DNA of 64,000 nt from Patiria miniata (lineage: Eukaryota > Echinodermata > Asteroidea > Valvatida > Asterinidae): contig NW_024037063.1 of NCBI RefSeq assembly GCF_015706575.1, forward strand, positions 11,346,927 to 11,410,926, given 5' to 3'. A program made the position numbers and the translations under genes. Below, piece after piece: positions 23,360 through 34,499 of the stretch; the first letter of the stretch is position 1, and every line of letters starts with the position of its first letter. The notes below the pieces were generated by a model. The model did no database searches. It was not told the DNA's origin and saw only the letters and a list, made by a program, of their open reading frames with translations.

Positions 23360-23572
23360 CGGAACAATTCAGCCATTTTCGAATCTCTGTTTGGTTGCTG
23401 CTGTGCAGAAAGGTGTCATAATACTTGATATCGAACGGTCTGCAGGGGGCCCGAGTGTTGAGTGAGCCGACACGGACCTCAGTGCACTGACAGGGATCCT
23501 TTACCGGGATAACCCAACGGTACCTGTTTTGGCAGGCGGGATCCGGCTCCTGGCCTATTTCACAGTACATCG
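23360..23572 (-). CDS. Internal exon of a secreted cysteine-rich protein
   Basis: 213 nt, phase 1 at both ends. The acceptor is TTGATATAG and the donor CCG|GTGAGT. It reads MYCEIGQEPDPACQNRYRWV, then IPVKDPCQCTEVRVGSLNT, RAPCRPFDIKYYDTFLHSS and NQTEIRKWLNCS, with six cysteines and one N-glycosylation sequon. The 5' phase matches the donor of the signal-peptide exon at 37,057-37,135 (first base of the split codon G, completed by CG to Ala), so I join the two: signal peptide followed directly by this mature N-terminus. Symmetrical phase 1-1 is typical of shuffled extracellular modules. I do not recognise the module; its MYCE start echoes the VYCE start of the 18,488-18,838 exon. Confidence 0.6.
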
Positions 23573-24019
23573 CTATATCAACAAGATAATACAACATAAT
23601 ACAAAGGTTATTCACAAATCGATTACCAAGCAGAGTTAGGCCTAATATGAATGGAGATTAGAAGCTCTGGTCCGCATTTTCCTCCATAATATCGGATGTA
23701 AACGCTGACCTCATAGCGCGCATGCGTGTATATGACATATTTCATGAATGAAGTTAATTAGGGTGAGTCAAAACAAGGAAACCCGAAAGGGCGAACCAAT
23801 ACTCTCTGCATGTAGCACTATCAATATCTTTGATATGAAAGCCCAATTAAAAAGATTTCTTTTAGTACTAGAATCATTCAAGTCACTTATATAATTTTTA
23901 AGTTACGGAATTTTAAACACAACCACCGTTTTAAAGTTCTGTCCGCGGATCACAAAAAAGGTACCGTAAAGTGTTGTTTCTACGAAAGCCCGTTAGTGCC
24001 ATCGAATGTATAAATTGCT

Positions 24020-25975
24020 CTTTTGCAAGTATATGTTTGGTGAACCTTGTTTTTTGCAAGTGTATGTTTGGCGAATCTTGTTTTTTGCAAGTCTATTTTT
24101 GGGAAATCTTGTTTTTTGCAAGTATAAATTTGGCAAGTCTTGTTTTTTCAAGTACTATGTTTGGCGAATCTTGTTTTTGTAAAGTCTATTTTTAGTAACA
24201 GTCTTGTTTTTTGGGAAGTATATGTTTCCCGAGCCTTGTCTTTTGCAAGAATGTTTGGCGAGTCCAGTTTTTGTGAAGTCTATTTTTAGTAACAGTCTTG
24301 TTTTTTGATGTATATGTTTGGCGAGTCTTGTTTTGTGCAAGTATATGTTTGGCGAATCTTGTTTTTTGGATGTATATGTTTGGCGAATCTTGTTTTTTGG
24401 ATGTTTAATATTTGGCGAGTCTTGTTTTGTGCAAGTACTATGTTTGGCGAATCTTGTTTTTTTGCAAGTATAAATTTGGTGAGTCTTGTTTTTTGCAAGG
24501 ATATGTTTGGCAAATCTTGTTTTTTGAAAGTATTAATTTGGCAAGACTCTTTTTTTTGCAAGTATAATGTCTCGAGTCTTGTTTTTTGCAAGTATATCGT
24601 CACCGACACCACGAAGTAACACCCATCTACATACCAGTAAAAACTAACAGTCGGAGAAAACGGCAACTAAAGTTGAACGCTTTCTAAAACAACACTTTGC
24701 GTCAAAACGACAGAGTATTTTCAGTTGGGTTTCTAGTTGTGGACACTTGATGAATTGAATTGATTAAATCTGCTGGTTTTCACTCGTTTGTGTATTAAAT
24801 AAACAAGAAATAAGAGAAAAAAATGAGTGTTAGTCTGTGAAACCGAAAAAGCTGCGAAACTGTAAATTTTCGTTTTCACGAAGTAACACTCTTCAATGTA
24901 TTTAACACGAGGAAAGTGCAATTTCAGGTCAGCGCGCGCGCGCTCATACAACTTGTTACAAGAAGAGTGTTACTTCGTGAAAACGTTTTTGCTCACTTGT
25001 GAGCAGAGTGCGCGCCATGCATTGCAATGGAAAATGGAACTTGAGTGTTACTTCGTGAAAACGAACATTGTCACTTTTGCGCAAAAGTTGCCATGGATAC
25101 TTAGCGTAATTATTAAAGTAAAGCTTTTGAAGCTTTGAAACTTCGTGCAATGGTAGGCCTTGATGAATAATGTTTAAAAATCCAAAAAACTGAAAATCGA
25201 AAAAAATAGGCTTTAACACGGTAGAGTGTTACTTCGTGGTGTCGGTGACGATATGTTGGAGAATCTTGTTTTTTGCAAGTATATGCTTGGCGAGTCTTGT
25301 TTTTTAGCAAGTATGTTTGGCGAGTCTTGTTTTTTGGATTTATATGTTTGGCGAATCTTGTTTTTTGGATGTATATGTTTGGCGAATCTTGTTTTTTGGA
25401 TGTTTAATATTTGGCGAGTCTTGTTTTGTGCAAGTACTATGTTTGGCGAATCTTGTTTTTTTGCAAGTATAAATTTGGTGAGTCTTGTTTTTTGCAAGTA
25501 TATGTTTGGCAAATCTTGTTTTTTGAAAGTATTAATTTGGCAAGACTCTTTTTTTTGCAAGTATAATGTTTCCCGAGTCTTGTTTTTTGCAAGTATATGT
25601 TTGGAGAATCTTGTTTTTTGCAAGTATATGTTTGGCGAGTCTTGTTTTTTAGCAAGTATGTATGGCGAGTCTTGTTTTCTTGAAGTCTATTTTTAGTAAC
25701 AGTCTTTGTTTTTTGGATGTATGTGTTTCCCGAGTCTTGTTTTTTGCAAGTATGTTTGCCGAGTCCAGTTTTTGTGAAGTCCATTTTTAGTAACGGTCTT
25801 TTTTTTTGCAAGTATATGTTTGGCGAGTCTTGTTTTGTGCAAGTAGGCCTATATGTTCGGCAAGTCTTGTTTTTTGCAAGTATACATTTAGCGAGTCTTG
25901 TTTTTTGGATGTATATGTTTCCCGAGTCTCGTTTTTTGCAATTATATGTTTGGCGAATCTTGTTGTTTTTAAATC
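24020..25975 (+). repeat. Left minisatellite arm, about 30-bp unit, interrupted
   Basis: Unit consensus is roughly TTTGGCGAATCTTG plus TTTTTTGCAAGTATATG, with variants (GGATGTATATG, AAATTTGGTGAG, AGTCTATTTTTAGTAAC). A block of about 230 bp within it occurs twice (24,345-24,575 and 25,345-25,570), so the array has duplicated internally. A 653-bp transposon splits it at 24,598-25,250. All long frames here, on both strands, are artefacts of the repeat. Confidence 0.85.
24598..25250. mobile_element. 653-bp DNA transposon nested in the minisatellite
   Basis: Near-perfect terminal inverted repeats of about 26 bp start CGTCACCGACACCACGAAGT and are followed by AACAC. The flanking minisatellite supplies ATAT on both sides (24,594-24,597 and 25,251-25,254), consistent with a 4-bp target duplication. 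Internally the subterminal motif CACGAAGTAACACTC recurs in both orientations (24,879, 24,969, 25,041), a pattern typical of transposase binding sites in non-autonomous elements. No coding frame. Confidence 0.8.
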
Positions 25976-26074
25976 TGTTAGGCGATGTGCATGAGGGCGC
26001 TGTTGTTTGTGATGAAAGTAGCCATGCCGATAGCAGAAGCAAACGGCATCTTATCCGGAAACTGCGAGCTCTAG

Positions 26075-26147
26075 GTCTTTTCCGGCGAAAAAATCACACC
26101 CGATATTGTAGACGTCGCCACCTTACTCTCCTTCAATACTGTTGAAG
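26075..26147 (+). other. Possible captured exon in the foldback core
   Basis: A 73-nt open stretch lies between an acceptor-like CTCTAG and a strong donor GAAG|GTGAGT. It reads VFSGEKITPDIVDVATLLSF then NTVE in one frame. It could be a fragment of a host gene carried by the element; equally it may be chance. I do not recognise the protein. Confidence 0.25.
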
Positions 26148-26221
26148 GTGAGTTGCAAACGTCTGGGCAACTGCATGGCTATAGATGGATGCACTTGCGA
26201 TGCGTTCAGAGTGGTATCAGT

Positions 26222-26400
26222 CAGTGGCGTAGCCATGAATTTTTCAGGGGGGGGGGGAGGGGATGCAACATTTCATGGGGGGGGGCGTCATGTAGATCAA
26301 TGATACTTTTTTTAGAAACTCAAAATCTCAAGGGGGGTGCGACTGGGGGGGGGAGGGGCGACAAGGTTTCATGGGGGGTCTGGTAATAAAAGAGGGGGAG
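26222..26400 (+). mobile_element. G-run MITE relic
   Basis: Starts CAGTGGCGTAGCCATGAA and continues in G-runs, as do many hAT-derived MITEs. I cannot find a matching right end, so only the left end is claimed. A GA-rich microsatellite follows at 26,392-26,425. Confidence 0.45.
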
Positions 26401-27117
26401 AGAGAAAGAGAGAGAGAGACAAAAAAAACTTTTGTCATTTAAATTTGTCTGATCACTGCTGGCATTGTTAATTTTCTTAAACATACTCCAAACATTTTTC
26501 CCAGTTGAGAGAGTTACAAGTATTCTCCACAATTGTATCCCTTCATAAAACATGTCTTATCCATTAAGCTAAGTATACTGTTACTATTCATAAAGAGACA
26601 ATGCACCGCTGACTTTTATCTTCAAAATGAGTAACAAGTTTAATACAATATGTAATTAAACATAGGACAAGAACAAGCCAAACAAACAAGTCTACTTTTA
26701 TTAATCATCATGTAGGGGGTAGTGTTGGACATATGATGAACTTGGATGGGTCATAAAAGTTCAGGGGTGTAGCAACATCTAATACATCAGTTCACGCAAG
26801 ATATTTCTCTTCACAATGTTTTTGTACTCTGTCTTTAGCACAATTCAAAATCAATGCATCTCTATCATCTCTAACAATTGAAAATCACATAATTTAAAAA
26901 CTTTAGATCGTAAATACTCGGACCGGATATTTGGTAACTAAATATTGAATGATTAAGTAGTGAGTAAGTTGTAATTGTAATGAAATAGGATGTGAGACAG
27001 TGAAAAAGAACAACTAATTTCTATGGAGGGCAGATGGTTATACTCTCCCAAAACCCTGACAGTTGAGGATAGTATCTTCCATCATGCGGTGGAACTTATC
27101 AGGATCATCAACTCCTC

Positions 27118-28250
27118 AGGAAACATATATACATGTACTTGCAAAAAACAAGATTTGCCAAACATATACTTGCACAAAACAAGATTCGCCAAATATGAAC
27201 TTAAAAAAACCACCCAAGACTCGCCAAACATACTTGCAAAAAACAAGATTTGCCAAACATATACTTGCACAAAACAAGATTTGTCAAATATGTACTTAAA
27301 AAAAAACAAGACTCGCCAAACATATACTTGCAAAAACATATACTTGCAAAAAACAAGACTGTTACTAAAATGGATTTCACAAAAACTGGACTCGCCAAAC
27401 ATATTTGCAAAAAACAAGACTCAAAAAACATAAACTTCCAAAAAAACAAGACTGTTACTAAAAATAGACTTCACAAAGAACAAGACTTGCCAAACGTATA
27501 CTTGCACAAAACAAGACTCGCCAAATATATACTTCCAAAACAAAACTCGCAAAACACATATATTTGTAAAAAACAAGACTGTTACTAAAATAGACTTCAC
27601 AAAAACTGGACTCGCCAAACATACTTGCAAAAAAACAAGACTCGGGAAACATATACTTCCAAAAAACAAGACTGTTACTAAAAATAGACTTCAAAACAAG
27701 ACTCGCCAAACATACTTGCAAAAAAACAAGGCTTGCCAAACAAATACTTACACAAAACAAGATTCGCCAAATATATACTTAAAAAAACAAGACTCTCCAA
27801 ACATATTATACTTGCAAAAAACAAGGCTTGGGAAACATATACTTGCAAAAAAAGACTTGCCAAATTTATGCTTGCAAAAAACAAGACTTGCCAAATGTAT
27901 ACTTGCAAAAAACGAGACTCGCCAAACATATACTTGCAAAATACAAGACTTGCCAAATTTATACTTGCAAAAACAAGATTCGCCAAACATATAATTGCAA
28001 AAAACAAGACTTGCCAAATTTATACTTGCAAAAAACTAGATTTGCCAAACATATACTTGCAAAAAAAACAAGATTCGCCAAACATATACATCCAAAAAGC
28101 AAGACTAAATGTATGCACAAAAAACAAGGCTCGCCAAATATATACATCCAAAAATCAACACTTGCTAAACATATACATCCACAAAACAAGATTCACCAAA
28201 CATATACATCCAAAAAACAACATTCACCAAACATATACTTGCAAAAGAGC
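27118..28250 (-). repeat. Right minisatellite arm, inverted
   Basis: The same unit as the left arm in reverse complement (CAAACATATACTTGCAAAAA, ACAAGACTCGC), about 35-40 units with point changes. Blocks such as GTTACTAAAATAGACTTCAC mirror the TTTTTAGTAACAG variants of the left arm. Confidence 0.85.
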
Positions 28251-28571
28251 AATTTATACATTCGATGGCACTAACGGGCTTTCGTATGTTTCAATATTAA
28301 AACGAATTAATTTACATAGGGATGTGTGTGATTTTTTTTTCCTTTTGCAGACAGAACACACACCTTGTTTTGTGATCCGTGGACAAAACTTTAAAACGGT
28401 GGTTGTGTTTAAAAATCAGTAACTTGAAAAGTACATGAGTGATTTAAATGATTCTTGTACTAAAAGAAAGCTTAATAATAATTGGGCTTTCTTTTACAAG
28501 TTCTACATGCAGAATTCAATTCAGAAAATGGTCCTGCCCTTTGAGTTTTTCATTTTTTTTTTACTCACCCT

Positions 28572-28994
28572 GTATAATACATCAGGTAATTTTGAGGTAG
28601 TTTACATGATTAAAGTAATACATCCCGTAATACTGGGGTAGTTTAAAAGTTTAAAATTCAAGAGCCTCTAACCATTGAGGGCCTGGTCTCTTACATTGAT
28701 TTCCCATACATCAAATTGACAGACTTCTTTGGGTAATATTTTGTACACCTCCTTGTTCTATTCAAGACCATGAAATATTTGCTAATTTTTCAGACATCTG
28801 TTCTTCTGCCTGTTTGTACTTTTGTTCAGAAACACTTAATAAACAAATACATAGAAATGTATAATTGTATTCAATTTACCAGAACAAGGAGGCGCCGCCG
28901 GAACGTTGGAAATAATGACCAGCAACTGCTATTATTTCCAATTTATTTGTGAGGAATGACCATGCATTTTGCCACGGTAATTTGAAAGGTAACA
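28572..28994. other. No gene recognised
   Basis: AT-rich spacer between two palindromic elements. No repeat or coding match seen. Confidence 0.5.
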
Positions 28995-29807
28995 GCCCGA
29001 TAGTCCGAAGGTTCGATAGTCCGAAGGTTCTTTAGTGTGAAGGGTCATTAGTCCGAAGGTTCGTTAGTCCGAAGGTTCGTTAGTCCGAAGGTTCAATAGT
29101 CCGAAGGTTCGATAATCCGAAGGTTCGGTAGTCCGAAGGGCCCATTAGTCCGAAAATAGAATAAGTTTAATTAATCCGAAGGTTCGATAGTCCGAATAGA
29201 CGATAGGGTTCAATAGTCCGAATCAACAATAAGGTTCGATAGTCCGAATAGATGATAAGGTTCGATAGTCCGAATGTACGGTAGGGTTCGATCGTCCGAA
29301 TTGACAATAAGGTTCGATAGTCCGAATTGATGATAAGGTTCTATAGTCCGAATGGGCAATACGGTTCGTCAGTATGACACTTCGGACTATCAGACCTTAC
29401 TGTTGATTCGGACTATTGGACCTTATTGTCGATTCGGCCTATCGGACCTTATTGTCGATTCGGACTATCGGACCTTATAGTCTTTCCGGACTATCAAACC
29501 TTATTGTCAATTCGGAATAATAAACCTTCGGACTAATGAACCTTATTTTCGTTTCGGACTTTTGAACCTTCGGACCGATTAACCTTATTCTAAATTCGGA
29601 CTATCGAACCTTCGGATAAATGAACCTTCGGACTAATGAACCTTCGGATTAATGAACCTTCGGAATATTGCATCAAATGTTCGAATGAACGAACCTTATT
29701 TCATTTTCGGACTAACGAACCCCCTCTTATGGAAATTTTGTGCATACGGAATATCGAACCTTCGGACTATAGAACCTTCGGACTATTGGACCTTCGGACT
29801 ATCGGGC
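28995..29807. repeat. Palindromic AGTCCGAAGGTTCGAT minisatellite
   Basis: Units of 16-17 bp in one orientation (AGTCCGAAGGTTCGAT) fill 28,995-29,375 and switch to the reverse complement from about 29,385 to 29,807. Outer ends GCCCGATAGTCCGAAGG are mirrored exactly. Inner units carry a longer variant with GATAAGGTTCGATAGTCC (about 33 bp). The whole 0.8 kb is a near-palindrome with no unrelated core. Confidence 0.9.
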
Positions 29808-30469
29808 AGCCCCTTTTTGAAAAGGGGGCAGATTGGCTAATAAAGTGCTGAGATGCAATGAGGAGTGGAACAACTCCCCCTGTAACTAACATCTAAGCAT
29901 TTAAGGGCATCTAAGCATTACCCACTCAAGACCCAAGTAGTCAAGATTGGAACTCAGAGGATGACTCTGATCCAAAACTCGATATTTTGGAATGGCAGTC
30001 TGCCAGGAAGCAAAACATTCATTACAATCCTCAATGTATATGTCTTGTAAGTTTCTCGGGAAAGGGTAACGCTAGGGAGTAAATTTGTCAAAAATACAAA
30101 GAGGCGCCTTCCAGGGCGGTCTGATGCTCGACTCTACACCCGTTCCGCGTGTGTCCAATTTATTGCTCTGTCATTTGGGCCACCTAGTGAGGCCGAAAGG
30201 GGCACTCTGACTAAAGGACAAAAAAAATATCATCAGACAATTATTTCAAAGCGTCCGTCCTTGAGATGTAACTCCATACAGTGTCACTGTTTGCAAAGTC
30301 ATGGGACAGCAGTTAATTCAAATGATAGCTCACACCAATTGGTCGTGGCCATTAATTTTGCGATACAGACAGCTTCTACAGACTGCTATTTGTCAGCCCT
30401 TGCCAACTCCTCTCAGTTTGCCTATTGGATAGAGTTGATAGTAATCACAACTAGCCGTGGTCTGCCTGT

Positions 30470-31065
30470 TTCATTAGGGTGCTTGGAACTTACCAACCCA
30501 TGGAACCAGGTTACCAAGACAGCCGACGGAACTACGATAAGCAACACTGATACACATTGCACTTCGCGATCGTCACATTGTCATTCCTACCACGCTTCAG
30601 CAACGCGCAATCGACATTGCACACGAAGGCCATCAAGGCATGGTCAAAAACCAAACAATTTCTCCAACAAAAAATTTGGTTCCGCGGACTGGACACACGA
30701 GTTGAAAACACCGTAGCTGATTGCCTACCATGCCAAGCCACAACCGTGGAAAAAGCCACTAGAGAACCGCTTCACATGATCTACCTGATGCACCGTGGAC
30801 ACATCTCAGTATCGACTTCAAACAACTGCCAACAGGTGACTACCTGCTTGTCGTGATCGACGACTACAGTCGTTATCCTGATATTGAAATCACAAGCTCC
30901 ACCTATGCAAAATTTTTCATCCCCAAGCTTGACAAAATCTTCGCAACCTTGCGCTGCCCACAGTTTGTTCGCAAACACAACTGTCCACATTTCAGAGTGC
31001 AGGATTCACATCATTTGCTATATCCATTGGTTTTGATCACATCCGCATCACACCAATCTGGCTGC
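30470..31065 (+). mobile_element. Ty3/gypsy fossil, integrase part
   Basis: Remains of the integrase region of a Ty3/gypsy LTR element. Scattered pieces resemble the zinc-binding part (KAWSKTKQFLQQKIWF, VADCLPCQATTVEKATREPL) and the start of the catalytic core (DDYSRYPDIEITSSTYAKFF). No gag, protease, reverse transcriptase or LTRs are seen near it. It is an old, clearly broken fragment with several breaks. Confidence 0.75.
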
Positions 31066-31719
31066 AAGCAAAGGCGGATCCGGGGGAGGGGGGCCAACGG
31101 AAATTTGATAATGATTCTTTCAAAATAAAGTATTACGTAACCCTTACAAATCGGCCTTCGCAGTCATAAAGCTGTAATTGCATAAGTACAGCGCTTATGG
31201 ACGTAATTAACCTTCCCAACCCTTCACTTTCTCGAAACCTCTAACCGCGTTTTTTTCAACTGCCTCTTAGCTGCAACCATTCGTTTCATTAAAGTATACG
31301 GTAAATTGGAGAGTGATACTCGTTAATTTTTTGGAGCCCAAGTGTGACTGTAAATTTATATGTATTTTTAAAACCTGATTGACAAAGAATTTACGGGGAT
31401 TTTGTTTCTACACAGTACAATATTTATGTTAGAAAGGGTAAGAGAAACATTAAACTGCAAATAAAAACAATAACAGATGAAAGCGTATTTTTTCAACTTT
31501 GGTGTAAGATAACTTTACAAAAAAGATATGAAAACTGCAAATATTTGGCGACGCTGCTGCCAAAAATATTCCGTGAAATTAGAGAGTTAACCATCGCACC
31601 ACTATGTGAAGCTATATGAGAAAATTGTCACTAATGGATTGGGTATACACAATAGAGCACAGCATGCACCCCCGTTTGGACTTAACAAAGCCGAAACGTC
31701 CGCTTTTGTTAAGTTTCAT
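31066..31719. other. No gene recognised
   Basis: A G-rich GGCGGATCCGGGGGAGG segment at about 31,073-31,096 may be the end of a hAT-type MITE. The rest shows nothing I can assign. Confidence 0.45.
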
Positions 31720-31723
31720 TTAA

Positions 31724-32248
31724 AGGGAATGTACATCATTGGCTGTTGCTGTTATTTTCAGAAATGAACTTTTTGAGGGGTTAGTATAATAGATCAAATA
31801 TTGTTAAACTGACATGTTTGAAATTTTGTGTTCGAAAATGCTGGAAAAATCAAGACAAACAAAAATTTTCAAGTAGTCTGGTTCCCGGACTCCACTAAAG
31901 ATAAAATGGATACATTTATAGACGCCAGAAAATTGTAAGGTAAGGGGATCCTGTCTAGCTGGCCTGCACCTGTTCATGAACATGTAACCAATAGCAAACA
32001 AAATTTGGACTGAAAGAAAGGGTAAATTTGGAGCAGAAGTCGAAAAATAGTTAGGTTTTTCCAACGATGGTCGGCCGACCAGCGTTGGAAATGTGTACAA
32101 AAATACAATTTTCTTGAAAATGACTTCACACCAGGTGCCATAATTTTACAGGTTGCTTAATACTGTCATTTACCAACATCCTAGTAAGGTATTTCGTAAA
32201 AACTTGGTAGTTTTATTTTTCGATGTTTGCAAATGTTGTTTATTCCCT
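31724..32248. mobile_element. TTAA-flanked MITE (piggyBac-like), 525 bp
   Basis: The inner ends read AGGGAATGTACATCATTGGC on the left and, inverted, AGGGAATAAACAACATTTGC on the right, with TTAA at both borders (31,720-31,723 and 32,249-32,252), the target of piggyBac transposons. A 130-bp internally deleted copy with the same ends is at 48,513-48,642. Confidence 0.75.
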
Positions 32249-32259
32249 TTAAGCAAGAA

Positions 32260-33501
32260 ATTGCTGCAGAGTAGTGTCCTTCGTGAAGGATAATAATCAT
32301 TGTGAAAATTAAGCGTTTACACCAGAAAACACATGTTCACTGAATCGTGTCGATGGCCAGCTTTAATTGGTCGTTAACGCAGTCGTGGTCATCAGCTAAC
32401 TAATTACTCCTTTAAATTTGCAAAGATGAAATTAAGCTGCTTCATCAATGCCCGTGAGTGTCTCTTGTCTTTATAACTCATTGTACACGCATATTGTAAG
32501 TTTAAAAGAGGTTTAAGCGCAAATTATAAGAGAAGGTGCAGTTAGCTTTATTGCTGGCCTGCTCATAATACTAATTATCGTTACAAGGCCGCGTGCGTTG
32601 CTCATTAGCAAGACTAATTAGAAAGGGCTCATCGTGAGGCACGATATGGAGCTAATTCTGGGTTCACTGAAAAGAAGGAACACATGATGGAAAACAATGC
32701 ATCAAATCAGATAGTATGATACCATTAATGACTCTTCTGTACATACAAAGTATATAAGTTCCACAATTTGAATAAGAGTACCCGGTTCTATTGTATTTTA
32801 AGCTGAATTTCTCAGCAATGCAGGGCCATGCGAATTTCAAACATTTAGTCAGCATGTGTACCAAATCTGAACCCCATGAGACTTTGGTGATGAAATAAAG
32901 CAAACCACCACCTTAGATGGACCAATGAGACCAGAGGAACATCAAAGTACATTTTGACAGTCATGGACATTTTTGGCGATTTGCTGTGAATGACAGGAAA
33001 GTCATTTTTGCCCACGTTTTGTCAAAAACTGTTTTTTGGGGGGCATATCTCTTACTTTCTATTCAAATTATTTCGTTCTTAGGATCAGTTTCTTTCAATT
33101 AATTTGCATTCAATAGCATATGCCACTGCCAAAGCCCCTATACCATATTTTTGGGATAAAGAAAATCATCATTGTTTTGTAATGATTTTGTCTACCAATC
33201 CCCACAAACGATAAACTTATGGTACCATTACGATCATCCTTTTTTGTGTAACCATAACTACATCATTTGTTGGGATTTGGGGACAAAATCCTGAAAAATC
33301 ATGATTTTGCCCCCCTCCCAAATGCGTATAGCACCCTTAAACAGAGACAAAGGATGCCGAATATTAACTTATTGAATGAAAATTGGCCTAAGAACGTTGT
33401 GCCAAATTATAAGTATTTGACCGAAATGTGCATGAATAATGCCAAAAGTATTGCTTTGAACCAAAAATGTCGTTTACAGAAGATATAGTATAAAGACTAG
33501 A
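32260..33501. other. No gene recognised
   Basis: AT-rich sequence with no repeat match elsewhere in the window and no frame I can support. Confidence 0.5.
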
Positions 33502-33864
33502 TAGGGCCGAAAAAGTCTCCGGTTTCTGGTATGGAGCTTGCCCAAAAAGTGGTGCGGCGACGCGGCTTTTTTTTTTTTACTTTTTTTTCTTCAAATGTCG
33601 GCTGATGACTGCAAATGGTGCCCGACTACATTTAGTGCAAAATATATGGGAGTCCAGAAAGGCCACATAAAGCTTATACTCGATCGTAAACCCATCTAAA
33701 AACACGTTAAAATTGTGCAGCAGCAGGATTCCAGTCAAACCAGAGAGTTTTGGCAGTTTTGAGACATCATCTTCATTGAAATAGTTTTTTTTTTTAATTT
33801 TGCCGACGCGCATGACTACGGCGACGCGCGCGCATACCAGAAACCGGAGACCTTTTTTGGCCTA
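33502..33864. mobile_element. MITE with TAGG(C/G)CCRAAAAAG ends
   Basis: Left end TAGGGCCGAAAAAGTCTCCG and inverted right end TAGGCCAAAAAAGGTCTCCG, both followed by GTTTCTGGTATG. The 363-bp body has ACGCGTC/GCGCGCG-rich subterminal blocks. A fragment of the same family is at 7,732-7,888. Confidence 0.85.
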
Positions 33865-34336
33865 GCATACAGAGAACCACAGAAGAATGCTATTTAAAGC
33901 CGTGATGGGGAGGTCCGGTTGGTGTTCTACAAAGGACAAGTTGCAGTCTTCAGTTGTGATTCACTTTTGTAACATCGTGGTTCACCTGGTTTACCTTTTG
34001 TCTACCACTGACCACGGTTCGCAGTTTTTTTGTAAAGCTATAGTCCATCATTTGCAGCCATCCGAAAAAGTAACTGGCGTATTATTGTTGAAAAACATAC
34101 TTGGTTAAAAAATAATAAGTGGACTAAACTCCCTATGAAATTAATCTTTCTGGCAAGCTATCATTTTGAAGTAATCAACGAAAGAAGGCCTTTCCAACGG
34201 TGCGTCTTAAAACGCACCGTAGGAAAATTTAATTTAGTAGTTCATTTTGTTATTCGGCGCAGCGCGCGCAAGCATTGGCACGACGCACAGGCGCGCGCGC
34301 CCTCTATAATTCGTCGGATCAGTGCGCGACATCGCG
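33865..34336. other. No gene; GC-rich segment
   Basis: A CG/GCGCGC-rich stretch at about 34,250-34,335 abuts the MITE that follows. The sequence 34,188-34,216 contains a short inverted pair (AACGGTGCGT...ACGCACCGTAGG). No coding sequence supported. Confidence 0.45.
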
Positions 34337-34338
34337 TA

Positions 34339-34494
34339 TAGACCGCTTGCAGATGTGTTCGATAATCGATGCGCGAAGGCGCGCGACGCCATGTTGTTGG
34401 ACAGGCGTATATCTATCCATGCACATTTTGTCCCATAACATGGCGTCGTGCACCTTCGCGCGTCAATTATCGAACGCGTCTGCAAGCGGCCTAT
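34339..34494. mobile_element. 156-bp palindromic MITE, TA flanks
   Basis: Inverted arms TAGACCGCTTGCAGA and TAGGCCGCTTGCAGAC, then TTCGATAATCGATGCGCGAA and its mirror, extending to GGCG...ACGCCATGTTGTTGG. TA borders on both sides suggest a Tc1/mariner-type insertion. Confidence 0.75.
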
Positions 34495-34499
34495 AGCTG

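Larger units (their letters stand above)
23760..28571. mobile_element. 4.8 kb foldback-like element with minisatellite arms
   Basis: The outer ends are the AGGGTGAGTCA arms (about 225 bp) of the MITE family at 3,663-4,146. Next inwards, the sequence with GCCATCGAATGTATAAATTG (23,995-24,020) is mirrored at 28,250-28,275. Then come long minisatellite arms: plus orientation at 24,020-25,975, minus orientation at 27,118-28,250. The core (25,976-27,117) is unrelated and holds a G-run MITE relic and a possible captured exon. Long inverted arms built of tandem subrepeats are the hallmark of Foldback transposons; relationship to that group is by structure only. It lies just upstream of the 23,572 exon, inside the first intron of that gene model. 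Confidence 0.75.

Noticed and set aside
24020-28250. Long cysteine/phenylalanine-rich and lysine-rich frames on both strands, up to 229 codons
   Set aside because: They follow the 30-bp minisatellite in every frame, with repeated peptides and no start or splice logic; artefacts of the array.
24020-29807. CRISPR array
   Set aside because: Repeats are contiguous or separated by repeat variants, with no unique equal-length spacers, and the genome is animal.
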